Under the pieces are notes generated by a model. It searched no databases, was not told where the DNA came from, and worked only from the letters and a program-made list of their open reading frames with translations. A stretch of DNA of 64,000 nucleotides, from NCBI RefSeq assembly GCF_001039355.2, contig NW_019775003.1, positions 252,839-316,838 on the forward strand, read 5' to 3'. The position numbers and the translations under genes were made by a program. Positions 37,400 to 50,862 of this stretch are shown one piece after another; the first letter of the stretch is position 1, and the number at the start of each line of letters is the position of its first letter. The stretch comes from Lingula anatina (lineage: Eukaryota > Brachiopoda > Lingulata > Lingulida > Lingulidae).

Positions 37400-40300
37400 C
37401 ATCTCCTGCATGTTTTTTTTTTTTATTTTCATAATTTCACAGTCTGTGCATTGAAAGTATCTGCACCAAGTACATGTACCTGAGGTTAGGAAGTGCTTGG
37501 ACACCAGTGGACAACAACAGCTGCCTAGATGCTTATTTGACATTGTCATCAGTGCCTTAGACCATTTAGTGCAATCACTACAGAAACTGGCTCATAAATA
37601 TATACCATCTGCGTGTAAGTACTTGCAGAGAGCAAGTAGCCAGATTTTAGAAGCAGTAATCGGTTATTATCTTGTCTCTCCACCAATATTCAGGCACCAA
37701 TTATTGTGTGGTGAATGCACCATGCTGCTTGTTCTGGTTTACCTAATGGGCACCTAATGTCCTTCATTAGACCAATTCTTCAGCACTAATGTAGCTGCAT
37801 TTTACTGAAAATGCTGGCAGCAGCCTTCAGAGTTAGGTTCTGTTCAGCAAAGCTGTTTGCAACCACATTAAGAGCGAGTTTTTTGCTCAGCATCTTGTGA
37901 AATTAATTAACTTCACTCATCTTTTCTTCAAGAAATCACTGCCTCCCAAACATTACATAAATATTAAAAGATAAAATTCCAAAATGATAGCTTTGGTCAA
38001 TAAAAAAGTGCTAATAAAAGCAGACCACCTCCCCTGAAAAAAAAAAAGAAAAGGAAACATGTTCTCCAACGCCATTCTCCAGTGGGGACAGTGAGTGATA
38101 GATTCTTGGTAGCATTGATCATGACTACTGTGAAATGGAATCACTAATAGCTGGAATGCACTGAAATTATCATCTTTATTATTTCCTGATACAGAAATAC
38201 CATTGGAAGGCTTTGCAACTCCAATAACCACAGTAATATTGTCAGCCGTTTTACTGGAGAATGATGCTTTGTGTAGTGAATTGAGTATTTTTTTCGGGGG
38301 AAGGTGTGTGATATTTTAACTACTGGTGGTGAGAGTATGACAAGATAATTGTTGTCTTCGATAATTTTGTTTCTCATGCAAAGTTGCATGAGAAGAAGCA
38401 GAGTTATAGAAAAAACAGTTTCATAGATCTTATATTTTCAGTGGCAGTGCAGGACATGTGCTTTTGGGCAGTGTTTTCACAGTGTTTAATGCTGTTCAAG
38501 CTTGATACAATAAATATTGTAAAGTTCGAGTAAAGGTTACTGTACATTTCCTGAAATGATTTCCTGAACATGTCCTTGTATGTATGAATGGTATACAGTA
38601 TGCAGATATACTGCACAAAGTGGAAAAGTGTTCTCATCATGTACCTTGATGTTCATGTATAATTGAATGCCTAATTTTAGCTGTGTTCTGGTTCTGGTAT
38701 CAGGAATGTACTAGTAGCATTATCGAGGGGATTAGTGACTTTTCAGTGAGTATGTTTTGTGGCTGTGCCTAGCATCTGCCAATACCATATTAGGTTGCAG
38801 ACTTTAATTAAAATGAAAACTGTTGAGATTAAGCCTGCAGAAATCTAGTTCTTAAAGATACTGAAAATGTCAACTTCACTTTGTATTGCAGGTGACCTCA
38901 GACACTTGTTTGGAATCAAATTGTATAACAGTCGGATACTTCAACTACAAATACATAGGTTTATAGCACCGATATGACATGTTCTTTAAAGTGGATATAT
39001 AAACAATTAAACATTTTAAAGATTTCAGTATCTCTAAGAACTAGATTTTTTAAGGTTTTATGTCAGTCAGTATTTTTCATCTTTATTAAACACATGCATT
39101 TATCAGCACTGAATAGATGGGCCAAGTGATAGACAGCATGGTTTTATGGTGCAGTTGAGGTGATTGTTCCAAAGACCATTGTATAATAAAATGGTACTTG
39201 CTGTCTGTTGCTTAAATATTGAAGTCGGCAGCAAGAATTAAGTTGAATTAAGGATAAAAAAATGAACCATTGACTGAAATGTCTACAGATTGGAGTCTTG
39301 TCACATTGTGAATCCCTCTGGTGAACAGACTGATTGCAATGTGGTTGTATGGACAACGCATATCACTGTCCTATCCAATGAGAATAAGCTAGCTGTCCAT
39401 GGCAGCCTGTGTATCTGCCCTTTACAACAGCAAACATAAGCTGAAAGGAACCCTGATCTTTATACAGCAAAATGCATTTAGAAAAAAAAAGTCAAAAGCC
39501 AGCATATAATGAAGGATGTTGTCACATTTCCACTGAGTCACATTTCACTCAGGAAGAAGAAACAGCATTGTAAATTGTAAATTATTTTCCATATTGTTAG
39601 GAAAACTGTGGGATTTATGCCAAAACTCCTTGTTTGATGAGTGATAATTATATCATCTGTTACTTTGGTTTGTATATAGTTCAGAAGTGGGAATTGTCAA
39701 AATGTCTCTTGGGCTATTTCAAATGCACACCTTTAAATTCTTTTTCTTTTGTTGATTGATTAATATATGATTCAAAAGTGAACTCAATCATTTTTTTCTC
39801 AGCCTATTTTAGATGCAAGTTATTTTTCCCACTTCAGTCTGTTGATTGGTAATTATGCCACTTGTTTTGCCCAGAATAATCTGTCATGTATGATCCAATG
39901 AATATTTGAGTAATATATTGTTTCTTTCCTTGTTGAAAGTTTTGGGTCACCCACTGTTATCATGTTTTCCAGATCATTGCAGCTATAATGAATGCAGAGC
40001 TCACCACCATGCACATGCCGGGTTGACTTATGATTGGAATCCAGTTTTATATATATCTGAGTGTCAGCTGCTGTTCAAAGAAAATTAAAGTTGGCCACAT
40101 TGGACATAGTTGAAGGTAGAGTTCTTCTCCGTGAATTCACTCCACTTGTTCCAAATTCTCTGAATGTGAAAGCTATATTAATTTTCTGTCAGTACAAATT
40201 TTTTTAGAATTGTACATTTTGCATTCAGAATAAAAAAAGCACATATATCCACAGAAGGATTTTAATGGACCATTCTGTTTTAAAATTTTATAAATAGATT

Positions 40301-41235
40301 AAAATAAAAAGAATATCATATGTTTATATGAATTTTAAGGCATTAATCTGGTTGACTGAACAAATCCGTTTTGCTTGGATGTGCCATTTGTTGCTTACTG
40401 AACCACACACTATTATTTTGTAATGGCTGCGATTATAATGAATAATTTGTTTCTAGGAGTGTTTCAGCGATCTTCGAAATGAATAATGCATGATTAATTT
40501 CCATATTTTTAGTCATTTAAAGTTTGTAGAATGTTAAGATTTGTACATCTTGTCCATTAGTGGTTGAATTCTTGTTAATGAGAGGAATTTGGTTTAACCC
40601 TGAATATTTTATATTATGGAATTGTTTAAAAATAATTTTCATCTTTTGCTTGAATACTCAGAGGATAATAACTACCAGAATTAATTTCTCTTTTGTGAAA
40701 TTTTTACCTAGAAGGCACTAGGCCTTATAAACAAAATTGTTGTTTTTGATTTTGAGTCAGGCTTTTATGATTGCAAACAGAGAATTAACGACTTAAATTG
40801 CCATTTTATGGTGTGCTTGTAAAAGTCCTTGCTGGGAGTACTACAATATAGATTGCAAACTGCAAGACCCCTCGCCTTCCTGTTCGGCACGCTCTATTTG
40901 TGCCGGAGATTGTCAAGACTGCATCGGGCCCAAATTAAAAAACAGTAGGAAAAGTAGCATATATACTGATGCTCATAAATTAAGCAACACTCCATGTTTT
41001 CAAAAGATTTTCTATCGTGATCATTATTTTGGTTTATTATACTGTGCTTTCAAGGTTTTAAACCTCTGTTTGAAGTACCTGAAAGCATTTTCAACCACAC
41101 CTTAATTGGGCATGGATAGCAATCAGTTTGGTGGATAACCTCTGCAGATAATATTATCAAAATTGATGTAGTTATTGACAAAAGTGTAAAATACAATCTG
41201 GTACCACAGATATTTGATAACATCAACACTGTAAG
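37400..41235. other. Gene-free stretch
   Basis: No coding exon supported. Short open frames here have no codon bias and no splice context. Around 40860-40930 there is a GC-richer patch (CCTCGCCTTCCTGTTCGGCA) with no open frame of note. Confidence 0.5.
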
Positions 41236-41449
41236 ACCCCATTCCCAGAGATTAGATCGATCCAACTAGATCGACCTAACTCCCTGGGGGTTCACACTAA
41301 ATAGCTGTCAGCTGAGCTGGCACGAAAGTTAATTACCCCCTTACAGCTTGTAGTAGGCGGGACGGACATTTAAGCCGGATTATCTGACAGTAATCTAGTA
41401 AGACTCCCCACGGAGATAGATCGATCTAAAATCTATGGGAATGCGCCCT
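41236..41449 (+). mobile_element. Palindromic element, TTCCCAGAGATTTAGATCGA family, copy 4
   Basis: Same core and orientation as the other three. TAAGA flanks both sides (41231-41235 and 41450-41454), a possible 5-bp target duplication. Confidence 0.87.
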
Positions 41450-42319
41450 AAGATTTGGGTGTTTTTAAACAACTGTAGGCTGCTGTGTTAGGTGCACCCA
41501 TCTACAAAGTCAATCAGCGTCAACAGTCAGGAAGGTGTGATTCTCTGATGGCATGTTATCATGCATGTTTTTATTTATTTATTTGTGTTGTGCATTTTAA
41601 ATGGCTATGACCTAAATTATACAATATAATTATAATAACTGAATATACAATATGAGAATAATAATGTTTATAAAATAATAAAAATAATAATAGAAGTAGT
41701 AGTATACATGTACAAGTGACATGAATGTAACATTCAATTATACTTGATATGTTAGTATAACACAGTAGTTTTGTAGTTGTCCTGAAAATACAATCTTCTT
41801 CTAGAGTATGTTTCTCCCAGTGTTTATTGCTCTAACTTACTAATTGTACATTAGAGAATGATATGTATCCTCTTAGTAATTGGCATCAAGTTACATTAGT
41901 GTCAATGCCAGATATGGAAATTGATAGGCACTGATTGATGGATGCGTCTTAAGTAAGCTTATTGGATTTGGTTCATATTAGGTAATGTGATTCCTTCACA
42001 AGCTTTATCAGCTTTGTTCTTCCTTTGCTTATAAAGGAGTGTATGTCTTCATTTTTGAGGACAGGTATAAGTTCTCAATGAATTATTGGCCTTTTTTAGT
42101 GCAGAGTTCAATAGATACATTATCTTGAGAACTTGGAGCTTGAGTTAAGTGCCAGATACATCACCAGTGTCTAGAATGAGGAGCGCAGAATTAATGAGAT
42201 ATTGTTGAAGGAGGTCTATACACCTGTACCATGCACAAAACTGTTGTCAATTAACATGAACTAATGATTAATAAGATTATATGTACTTTGTTTGTAGATT
42301 TTTAAAAATATCCCATGTC

Positions 42320-42351
<32 letters not shown>

Positions 42352-44286
42352 AAAAAATTCTCATACTCACAAGTGCTTGTCCTATACATATGTGGACTTA
42401 TAATTGATGTTTTGTATATGTAACATATCTAACAAAAAAAAATCATGATTCATTTAGATCATTATCTTCCTGACAAAGGGTAACACTGACGTCACATAGT
42501 TTTTTTTAGGAGTTTGATTGTTTTTTAGGGACTGAACTGAAAAAAGGTAAGTAACTTTACTGGACATTTAGAGATAAAAACATTATTTTGGGACATTTTA
42601 AACATACTATATTTTTAAGGATCTTCCGTATGCTGCAACAGCAGCATTTTTGGAATAAATATATTATTTTGGGGTTAAAGATTTTCTTTAATACCAGAGC
42701 TGCAATCAAAACCATTCCTAAGCCATTTTGTAGATGTTAGAGACATGTTGATAAGTTATTACAAAAAAAATTAAAATACAATTGTTTTATGTGCTGGAGC
42801 TCCATGTTGAAGGACCAGGTATATTTGTATTTTTGTCTTATCTGTTGGTAAAAGGCTACAACCAGTATGGATGTATTATAGAAGTGTGAAAGCTTTTCAT
42901 TTGATACAGTTGAGTGCATGGTTACCCAAGTTCTGTTTTGTACTGTAAGGATTGTTGCTAACTGGAGGAGTACCATCAGCTATTTACATTGGGTACATGG
43001 GCACTCAGGCTTTTACTTTATATTTTTGTCTTGCATGCATCCTTATCTAGAATGCTATACCCTAGGTATGTCTTGAACAAAAGTTTTGGTCTGAATGGTT
43101 TTCTCCTGAGAGCATTGCAACATGTTAAGAATGAGTTTGTCCTAACTTAGTACATTAAAAGGTACGAAGCATCCTACTCATGCCTGTTGTTCAACAAAAT
43201 TCAAAAACTTATTGTATTTTTGGTAAATCTGTGGTGTATTTTTTGGTAAATATAATAAGCAATCAAACTTTTTTATAAATAAAATTTATATTTTGCAAAG
43301 TTTTAATGCACTTTCACTCTTCAACTTAAATGTTGCTTCAATTAATTTGTGATGCAATTAAGTGTTTCAATTACTTATTAAAAGCAGCCAGGTGTGACTG
43401 GCAGAACAACAACTGATAGATTGGCCTGTTAATATCAGACATTAATGGCATGTTGTCTAAAATAAGGAATAGAATGGAGAGTGGCTGCCAGCTTGTATAT
43501 TGTACAGGTAACAAGTGTGAGAGACAAACACGAATGTGATGTAAGATCATATTTGATTTATAAAGAGACCTGTCTAGAACAGTTACTGTAGGTAAATTCA
43601 TCAAATATGAGTCTGGAATGCCATAGTAAAATTCACACATGCAGTGGGTACGTTAGCGAATGAAATTGATGCATTAATGAAATCAGTTTGTTTGGATTGC
43701 GCTGCCTGTTGGCAGCTCTGTTTTGAAGAGCAGCGATTCTAATTGACATTTGAACAGTGAGCTGATCATCAAATAAAAGTGGGTGGATAAGAATTTTCAA
43801 ATTTGCATAAATCATATGGACAACTGAGATGAAGGGAATTGTAAAGCCATAAAATATATGAGGGTTTAAGATATTGGCAGCATGTTGTGTGAAAACTATT
43901 GATTACTGACTGGGACGGAGTCAGGAAAGATAGAATCTATCTTCTCAGGCAGGCTTCAGTGGCTAATGGGAAATTAGGATCAAAGGATTCAAGCCAACAA
44001 GTTTCTTGGCTATTTGACGTTCATACTTAAGAAAGAGACAGTCAAGGGTCGCATTTAGCTCAAAAGAACAATGACTTGGAAGAAAAAGTACTTGTATTTT
44101 CACTGAAGACTCTGATAGCTGTAAGGTAGGATAAATTGTCTTTGCATTGCTAAGGAGAAAGAGTCCAAAAAGACAACTTGGTGTGGTTTGTTTGTTATTC
44201 AAATATTTTTAATTGTACTATTGTCATAAGCCTTGCATTAATTGTTGTTCATAAAGGTGACTAATGTAACGAAAGCATGCAATTTT
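41450..44286. other. Gene-free stretch
   Basis: Contains an ATAATA-rich segment around 41620-41700 and a poly(T) run. No coding signal. Confidence 0.5.
42320..42347. repeat. Poly(T) run of 28
   Basis: Uninterrupted T run followed by AGAAAAAAAA. Confidence 0.95.
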
Positions 44287-44742
44287 TCACAGCAACAAAC
44301 ACAAATAAAGCGTAGATAAGATATAATGCAATGCATATTGATGAGATTATAGGCTGTTATCTTTGCAGATGGATTAGGATGATTTCTGTCAGGTTATTGT
44401 TAAGATAGCTTGAAGGTTGAATGTCTGGGATAAGCAGCAAAATCTGCTCTGCTCTTAAATCATGCCTTGCCGCTCAATAGAGGAGAGAGAATGCAATATG
44501 TCACAGAAACAAACACAAATAAGACATTTTGACCAAAGTGTAAATGCAATACGTATTGATGAGATTATAGGTTGTTATTTTTGCAGTGGATTGGGATATG
44601 ATTTCTGTTTTTTTTTTTTTTTTTTTNNNNNTTTTTTTTTGTTAAGATGGCTTGAAGGTTGAATGTCTGGAATAAGCAGCAAAATCTGCTCTGCTCTAAA
44701 TTCATGACTTGCTGCACAATATAGGTGAAAGATAACAATATT
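44287..44742 (+). repeat. Tandem duplication, unit about 214 bp, with a 5-N gap
   Basis: Units start TCACAGCAACAAACACAAAT (44287) and TCACAGAAACAAACACAAAT (44501) and both end near GCAAAATCTGCTCTGCTCT and what follows. The second unit has a poly(T) expansion interrupted by five N (44627-44631). Confidence 0.88.
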
Positions 44743-44855
44743 ATTATGTGGGAATGGCATTTGTTGTTTTAGGTTAATATGCTTCTAGGGTTTCACCCTT
44801 TTATTTCAAGTGCTTACATGCTTCCAATGTTTGGGATCTTTATTGCATAGGTCCT

Positions 44856-44904
44856 AAACTAAAGTAAACTAAACTAAACTAAACTAACTAAACTAAACTA
44901 AACT
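44856..44904. repeat. (AAACT)n microsatellite
   Basis: About nine slightly interrupted AAACT units. Confidence 0.9.
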
Positions 44905-45575
44905 TGATTTAGAAAATTGCAATGTATAACATTATTCCTCCCTAGTTTCAGATATGTTAAAGATTGAAATGTTTTCAAAAAATTAAAAATATTCACAATG
45001 ATATAGCAATAAAAAATCATAAAGCCATTATTGAAATCTCAATATTATTGCTCAGCCAAGTTGCTTTTTCTAAATTTCTCTATTGTTTGCTGACTATCAA
45101 TTTCACCTTTGAAAGTATAAGACAGTACAAGGAAAACTGTCAGACTGTGACTGCAAGTTCAATGACATTGATTGCATGTCTATACTACAATTCATCTTCT
45201 TCCTGACTTTCCTTTGTAAATTAAGTGATCTTACGTGTGGTCATGTTTTATAACCTGCAAGATCATGCTACAGATTGCAACATCGTGCTATTGACTGTGG
45301 AGTTATTTATCCTTGATTATGGAAAATTAGCAAGACGATGTCTGGCAGACAGTGAAGACGGCAAAGTGCCTGGAAAGTGGAAAATGAAGATTGCATGAGC
45401 ACATGCCATATCTTCTTTTAGTCCTTGAGATATCTTTATATGTTTTTTTTTTATTCTGTTATATGTTTTCAAGATTTACCATCTTTAGTTAATCATACAA
45501 GTAAACTTTACAACAAGAAGACAACTAACTTTTCAAACTTTTGAATCAACAATCTGAACATTACTTACAAAACAT

Positions 45576-46262
45576 TTAGGCCATTCACATTAGAAAGTTA
45601 ACCGCAGTGGAGTTAACTCCGATTGAATCGCAGTCAACCAAAACAAGATTACTTGCATTCACACTGATCCCGGCAGCGATCAGTAGCGATAGAATTTCAG
45701 CAATCGTACTTCCTGTTCAGCATGCCCTCTATTGTTCAGATAAGTAAAAATCCGACCCTTTATATTTAAATCATTCTATTTCAGATAAAATAGTTTACCG
45801 CATAACGGTGACAAAAGATAAGATACCATAATTCTACATGTAGTCAGGGTGATACAGATAACCTAAGGCCTATTTTGCTACAGACCATTTTATTCTTGGC
45901 GCTTCCTGCTAATTTACGTTGTACCTCACTCTCTGGCCATATGGCGAGAAGGCCCTTGACGGCATCCTCGGACCATGATTCTCTTTTGCTGCTACTGATA
46001 CTCGTAGTACTCAAATAGTTGCGAGAATTTCTTGCGAAGGAGATCAGTTGATTAATTGCCCACTTGTGTGCGTGCTTTCCATATGTAAATATCCGGTCTT
46101 GACCGCGATTTGGAGTTAACTCTGATTTAACCCAGCTCCCGATCTAGGTTTATTTAGACCGTGGTCAGGGGTACTTCGTCCATTCGCATTAGAAAAGTTA
46201 ACTGCTATAGGACTGAGGTCAGGCCTTGACCGCAGTCGAAAGTGCTAGTGTGAATAGCCTAA
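45576..46262. mobile_element. Inverted-repeat element, about 687 bp, TTAGGC(C/T)ATTCACA ends
   Basis: The left end is TTAGGCCATTCACATTAGAA and the right end, reversed, is TTAGGCTATTCACACTAGCA. Inner subterminal repeats recur (AGTTAACTCC, TTGACCGC, CATTCGCATTAGAAAAGTTA). GC content is higher than in the flanks. No transposase frame. Target duplication not clear. Confidence 0.7.
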
Positions 46263-49200
46263 TTGTTGTGTGCAAATTTGGTAATTTATTAATCATTGTT
46301 TGTATTAAATGAGTAATTGTATATTTAATTTAAAGCGTTTTAAAGTGTCTGCTAATGAATCCGTGAAAAGTGATTGAGACTGCTGAATATATTTTTTCTG
46401 ACTAAATATAATTTGGATATTTTTAAATTTATACTTGATCGGAGAAATCTGTAGACAGGAATATACAGGTACTATTCCAACTGATTAAGGTGCAGTATTT
46501 ATATATTTCCTTTACAGATCAATTACATGTCATGCTAAATCAATAGACAGGATGTATATTGGTGTATATCCTGCTTTTTGTCTATTTTTTTATTTTTGCA
46601 TGAGCACCAAATAAGCAATTATGTCAGCTTGAGGCATCAGAGTTCCATGAGGAAGCCAAGATGCATGTAGATGCTATGGCTTTTCATTATATTATCTTCA
46701 ACAAAAAAAGGAAAATAATTGGATTTACCTGAATATCCCTTTAAAGAAAAGGTCATATCAGAGATTGAGAAAGGTTTTGGATCTTATGTTGATTACTTTA
46801 AACACAATTTCCTAACTTCATTCACAGCATTTTGATTTGAATTTTTCAATATCTGTCCTGGTTTCTCTCTAAGTAGATTTTGATGAAAGGTCTCGGTTTA
46901 GGTGGTGACTGCTGATTGATTTATTACCCGCCCCTAGAGAAAACTGTCCACAGTCTCTTAGTATTCAATTGATTTTGGGTCAAAGTTTCCTGTTCATCAC
47001 AAAAGTGCATTAGTTACCTGTCCTTAGCTTGCGAGTACTGCATTTTGATATATTGTTTGTCAAACAAAGAATCTCTTAACTTAATTGTGTATTCGGGTTT
47101 TATCTAGACTCAAAACACTTTTCATAAATTTTCTTTCTTTCTTTGTTTTGGTGCCCTTCAGAATATTTGCCATCTACATTCAGTTTGGTACCTGCATTTC
47201 GCAATATTACAAATGACTATATATGTATGTGTGTGTGTGTTGTTTTGAAGAAAGTGCAGCACATTGCAGTGGAGTTACATGGTAAATGTGTTAGTGATTC
47301 TAAGAGAAGACAGTGGTCATTTGGGACTCTACTGTAGCATTAACACATCTAAGATTTGCCATTCATGTTTTACATAGTATTTAGCCTATGTTTCAGTTGA
47401 CTAAGAAATTGCTTGTTGTTTAGTGAATCAGTAAAAAAATCATCAGACCTGTTTACTACGTGGGTCAAGCTATTAGGCAATCCATCTTGTAGAATGTAAG
47501 TGCTTTACCTGGTCATGCTGTGTTTTGATGCTTCAGTTGTTTCTCCAGTTGTGCCAACCAAAGTGTTTGCCTGTTAATCACTTTAAAAAAAGCACACCTA
47601 GTCAAGTGGCTTTAATGTCTTTGTTTGAAAAGCACTAATAATTTAGAATCGATAATAATGAGAAAAACGGTGAGTCAGCCCCAGGTGAGCAGAAGAAACC
47701 TTGCAGCTATGGTAGTGCCTAGACCTTTGGAGGGTCTTTCCTTTAAAAGATCAGTGGATTAATTGATTTTACAAAAAAATGATTGGAGTGAAACCTCATC
47801 AGATCTTCTACCTGCTCTGATAGTCCATTGTAAGGGTTCTGTGGTATGGCAGGATACATGGAGACAAACACATTGTCCTTGTTACCTACATGCACTGATC
47901 TGATGATGCAAAGCTGATGAATAGTTGACTGCATTTTAAGACAACTTTTGTTTATTGTTTTTCATAAATTGTATCACTTGAAAAAATTAGTTATCAGTAT
48001 ATGTCAAGAAAATAATTAAATTTGCATAAAAAAGTGGGTATTTTTGATGGTTTTATAAATGGTTAATTACACAAAGTCAAATATCATTGTTTACTGATTG
48101 TTTCACCAAATATTTAATGTAAGATGTTAATGTATTTAATGTAATATTCACCAAATATTTAATGTAAGACATGTCTTTTAGACTGTCCTATGCAACTCAG
48201 ATGCCTTACACAACAGATCCATAGGCGTGGGGGATAAAAAAAAAACTGCCTTTTCTGATTAGAATCAAAATTTGACTTATTGTATGTTCTTTATGCCATT
48301 TCTGAAAGACCCTTACGTTTAAACAAAAAGAGCTGACTGTGCAACACAAACAGTATCTGGCCAAACATGCCATCCTAACCAACACCATAATTTAATATTT
48401 GAACAAGGTTATGTTTGGACAAATTAACTCTTATCATGGTCTACTGAATATTTTGAACTGGAAATTTAACCAAAAGGCTTATGTAAGTAAATCTCCTGTC
48501 ATGGCCAGTTTGGCATTCACTTAGATGGTTCCTGGGATCTTAATAATTGTTCCTAATACTGCTGAGCACCAATAATGCCAATAAAATCAGTCTGCATAGT
48601 GACAGGTCAGGCCAGAGGAAGGTTAGGCAATCAATATGAGCATGAACACAATAAAATAACCAAAAGCATTATCTACAGGGATGAAGATGGTTATTGCGCA
48701 TTAGTATTACATTCTGATAAAACTAATCAAGCCATTGAAAGTATGAGTGACGGATCAGTTCATAAGTTTAAGTGCATCATTAGTTATTTTGTAGTCCACA
48801 TGAAGGATTATAGGCCCAGAATATTGACCATTATCATTTGGTGGAAAGTGTCTCTATAGATTTCACACTGGGAATACGATTTTTATTTGACTTTCATGAT
48901 ATAAAGGGTAATTAGGTAAAAATGGTGATGGTTTTTGTTGTGATTCGCTGATGAATGATTAACACCATTGTAAATTATTTTGTGAACATGCATCAAGTAA
49001 TAAATGATGATTTCTAATCAAAGTACTGGAGTGCCAAGAACCAATAGCCTCTTGATGATGAGGCACTTCTTATAAACTCCCCTTTGCACTTCCAGCATAT
49101 CTTTCACAAGGAGATATTGGTTAAATTCTTGTTCCATTTATATCGCTTATTATTAATTTGATAGATACTGGCCAGTGACTTGGTTACAGATACTTTGTAA

Positions 49201-50618
49201 CAAAAAGAATGAACTCTCATGCTTTTTTGTGTACTATTTCAGAAAAATTGTTTGACACATTTGTGTTTAATTAAAGTTGGCATGAAGTATGAGTGGATAA
49301 CTTGATTAATAAATTTTCTTCCATCTTTCAAGGAAACGTCGAACAAGTTTTGTAAAAAAAAAATCAAATTAAAGAGTATCTGCCATGCAAGGGCACTTGT
49401 GATTGATTTTTTTCTGACTGAGATTGGACCAGTAATAAGATTAATTCTTTGATAAAGTATTGGACAGTTGTCTTGTGCATCAGGAACATGCATGCCAGGT
49501 AGTGTCAGCTCAGGCCAGGGAGGAGGGAGAAATCTTGATGGATGACTGCCCAAAATAACTTACTGATGATTGCTGTGTGTTTGTATATGCCCACCACGCC
49601 AGATTAGTCAACAGCTATATGACCTGTCATAAATCTGTAGGATCTCATATTAATGTGACGTAGTGTTGGAGGTTATCTTTTATAATTGTTCCTCCATTTA
49701 AGTGCCACCCTTTTCTAAAAATATCATCAAAACTATTGGCTGTTGTCATAGAGACATAGTTTAGGCTGTTTCAGCGGTGGATCAATTGGGCCCATTGCAC
49801 AGGTTGCAGCATTGCCTAGGAAACGTGGAGCGGAGAACCCAAAACTTGATCAGTTCTGTACTTACTATGATGTAGAAATCAATCAATTAAAGTGGAACAT
49901 CTCACAGTCAGGGGGCAAGTAATGCATGCTCACGGGATGCAGCTTGCTTCATTGATTTTCGGGCAATTGCTACCAAGAGCTGGTTAGAGGATGGTATTTA
50001 GAGCTGAGCTTTGCTCACTTTTTTTTTTTTTATTGAGGGCTTGGTTCCATTTATATCTTGGTGAAGTAAAAGTGGTAGGGATTTGAAGGGGGGAGATCCC
50101 CTGAGTTTGCTCCCAGACAAATAATCTGGCAACTTTATACAACTTATCAATAGAGGATGAACCAAGTAGCAGTATATGTAGCACGATAGGATGACACTTG
50201 CTGGCGGTTAGATATGGATATTTCCTGAATCACTAGTTAGTATTTGAGTTGATTAATCAAATCTGTGTGAGCACTTTGTTTGTTAAAGGGAGTAGGCAAA
50301 CCATATGCTTTTCAGCCGACAGACCTTTATTGGATGTATGAAAAGTTTCCAGTAGAAGAGGCAGTTATTACTCGCAATTACTATAGACTGAAAAAAAATC
50401 CAGGGTACTTAGCGAGAGTTGTAGTTGTGGAGGATGTAAAGAGTACCAGGGGTTTGCAATTTAATATTTTCCATGCAAAAAAGGGGCCAGATATCAACCC
50501 ATTTGCAGGTGTAAATTTTCTTGTGTGGGTGGTGGATATTGCTGTGTTGGAAAACGGCAAGTCTGATAAAGAAAGATAACTACCACAGCACAGGAGGTAA
50601 ATACTGGAAGTGGGAAAC
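46263..50618. other. Gene-free stretch, possibly 5' region of the gene starting at 50619
   Basis: No confident coding exon. An open frame at 50280-50579 directly before the exon has weak composition and no start or splice context. An in-frame TAA at 50598 separates it from the ATG at 50619, so the two are not one reading frame. Confidence 0.5.
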
Positions 50619-50862
50619 ATGGACCAGTATAATTTAACTTTCACCACATGTCCTGAAGTGGCCAGGATAGTCCAGACAGAGACCACTATTACCCTTCACT
50701 TTCTAACTCCCATACGGAAAGATGGGTGTCGGCTGGCCATGCCTCAGGGAATCAGGACGGATCTGGCCATGGAGTACCCTGGGAGCAGGACCGAGGATAA
50801 CATGACAGGACGCTATAATATCACCTCAGGCTCAGGGATACAAAATGGCACACACAGTGGAG
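50619..50862 (+). CDS. First coding exon of an unidentified gene (81 codons, phase-1 donor)
   Basis: The ATG has A at -3 and G at +4 (AACATGG), with an in-frame TAA 21 bases upstream at 50598. The frame stays open for 81 codons to GGAG followed by the donor GTAAGA. Base composition (about half G+C) and codon use stand out from the AT-rich surroundings, as in real exons. The peptide starts MDQYNLTFTTCPEVARIVQ and has four N-glycosylation sequons (Asn5, Asn61, Asn67, Asn76), three of them in the last 21 residues. That would suit the extracellular N-terminus of a membrane receptor lacking a signal peptide, but a nuclear or cytosolic protein is equally possible. I do not recognise the family. The next exon must start in phase 1. 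A candidate 23-base microexon is noted at 56839-56861. Confidence 0.6.

Noticed and set aside
50280-50579. 99-codon frame just before the exon at 50619
   Set aside because: Ends before an in-frame TAA relative to 50619, has no ATG in good context at its start and no splice sites. An antisense frame of similar length overlaps it.
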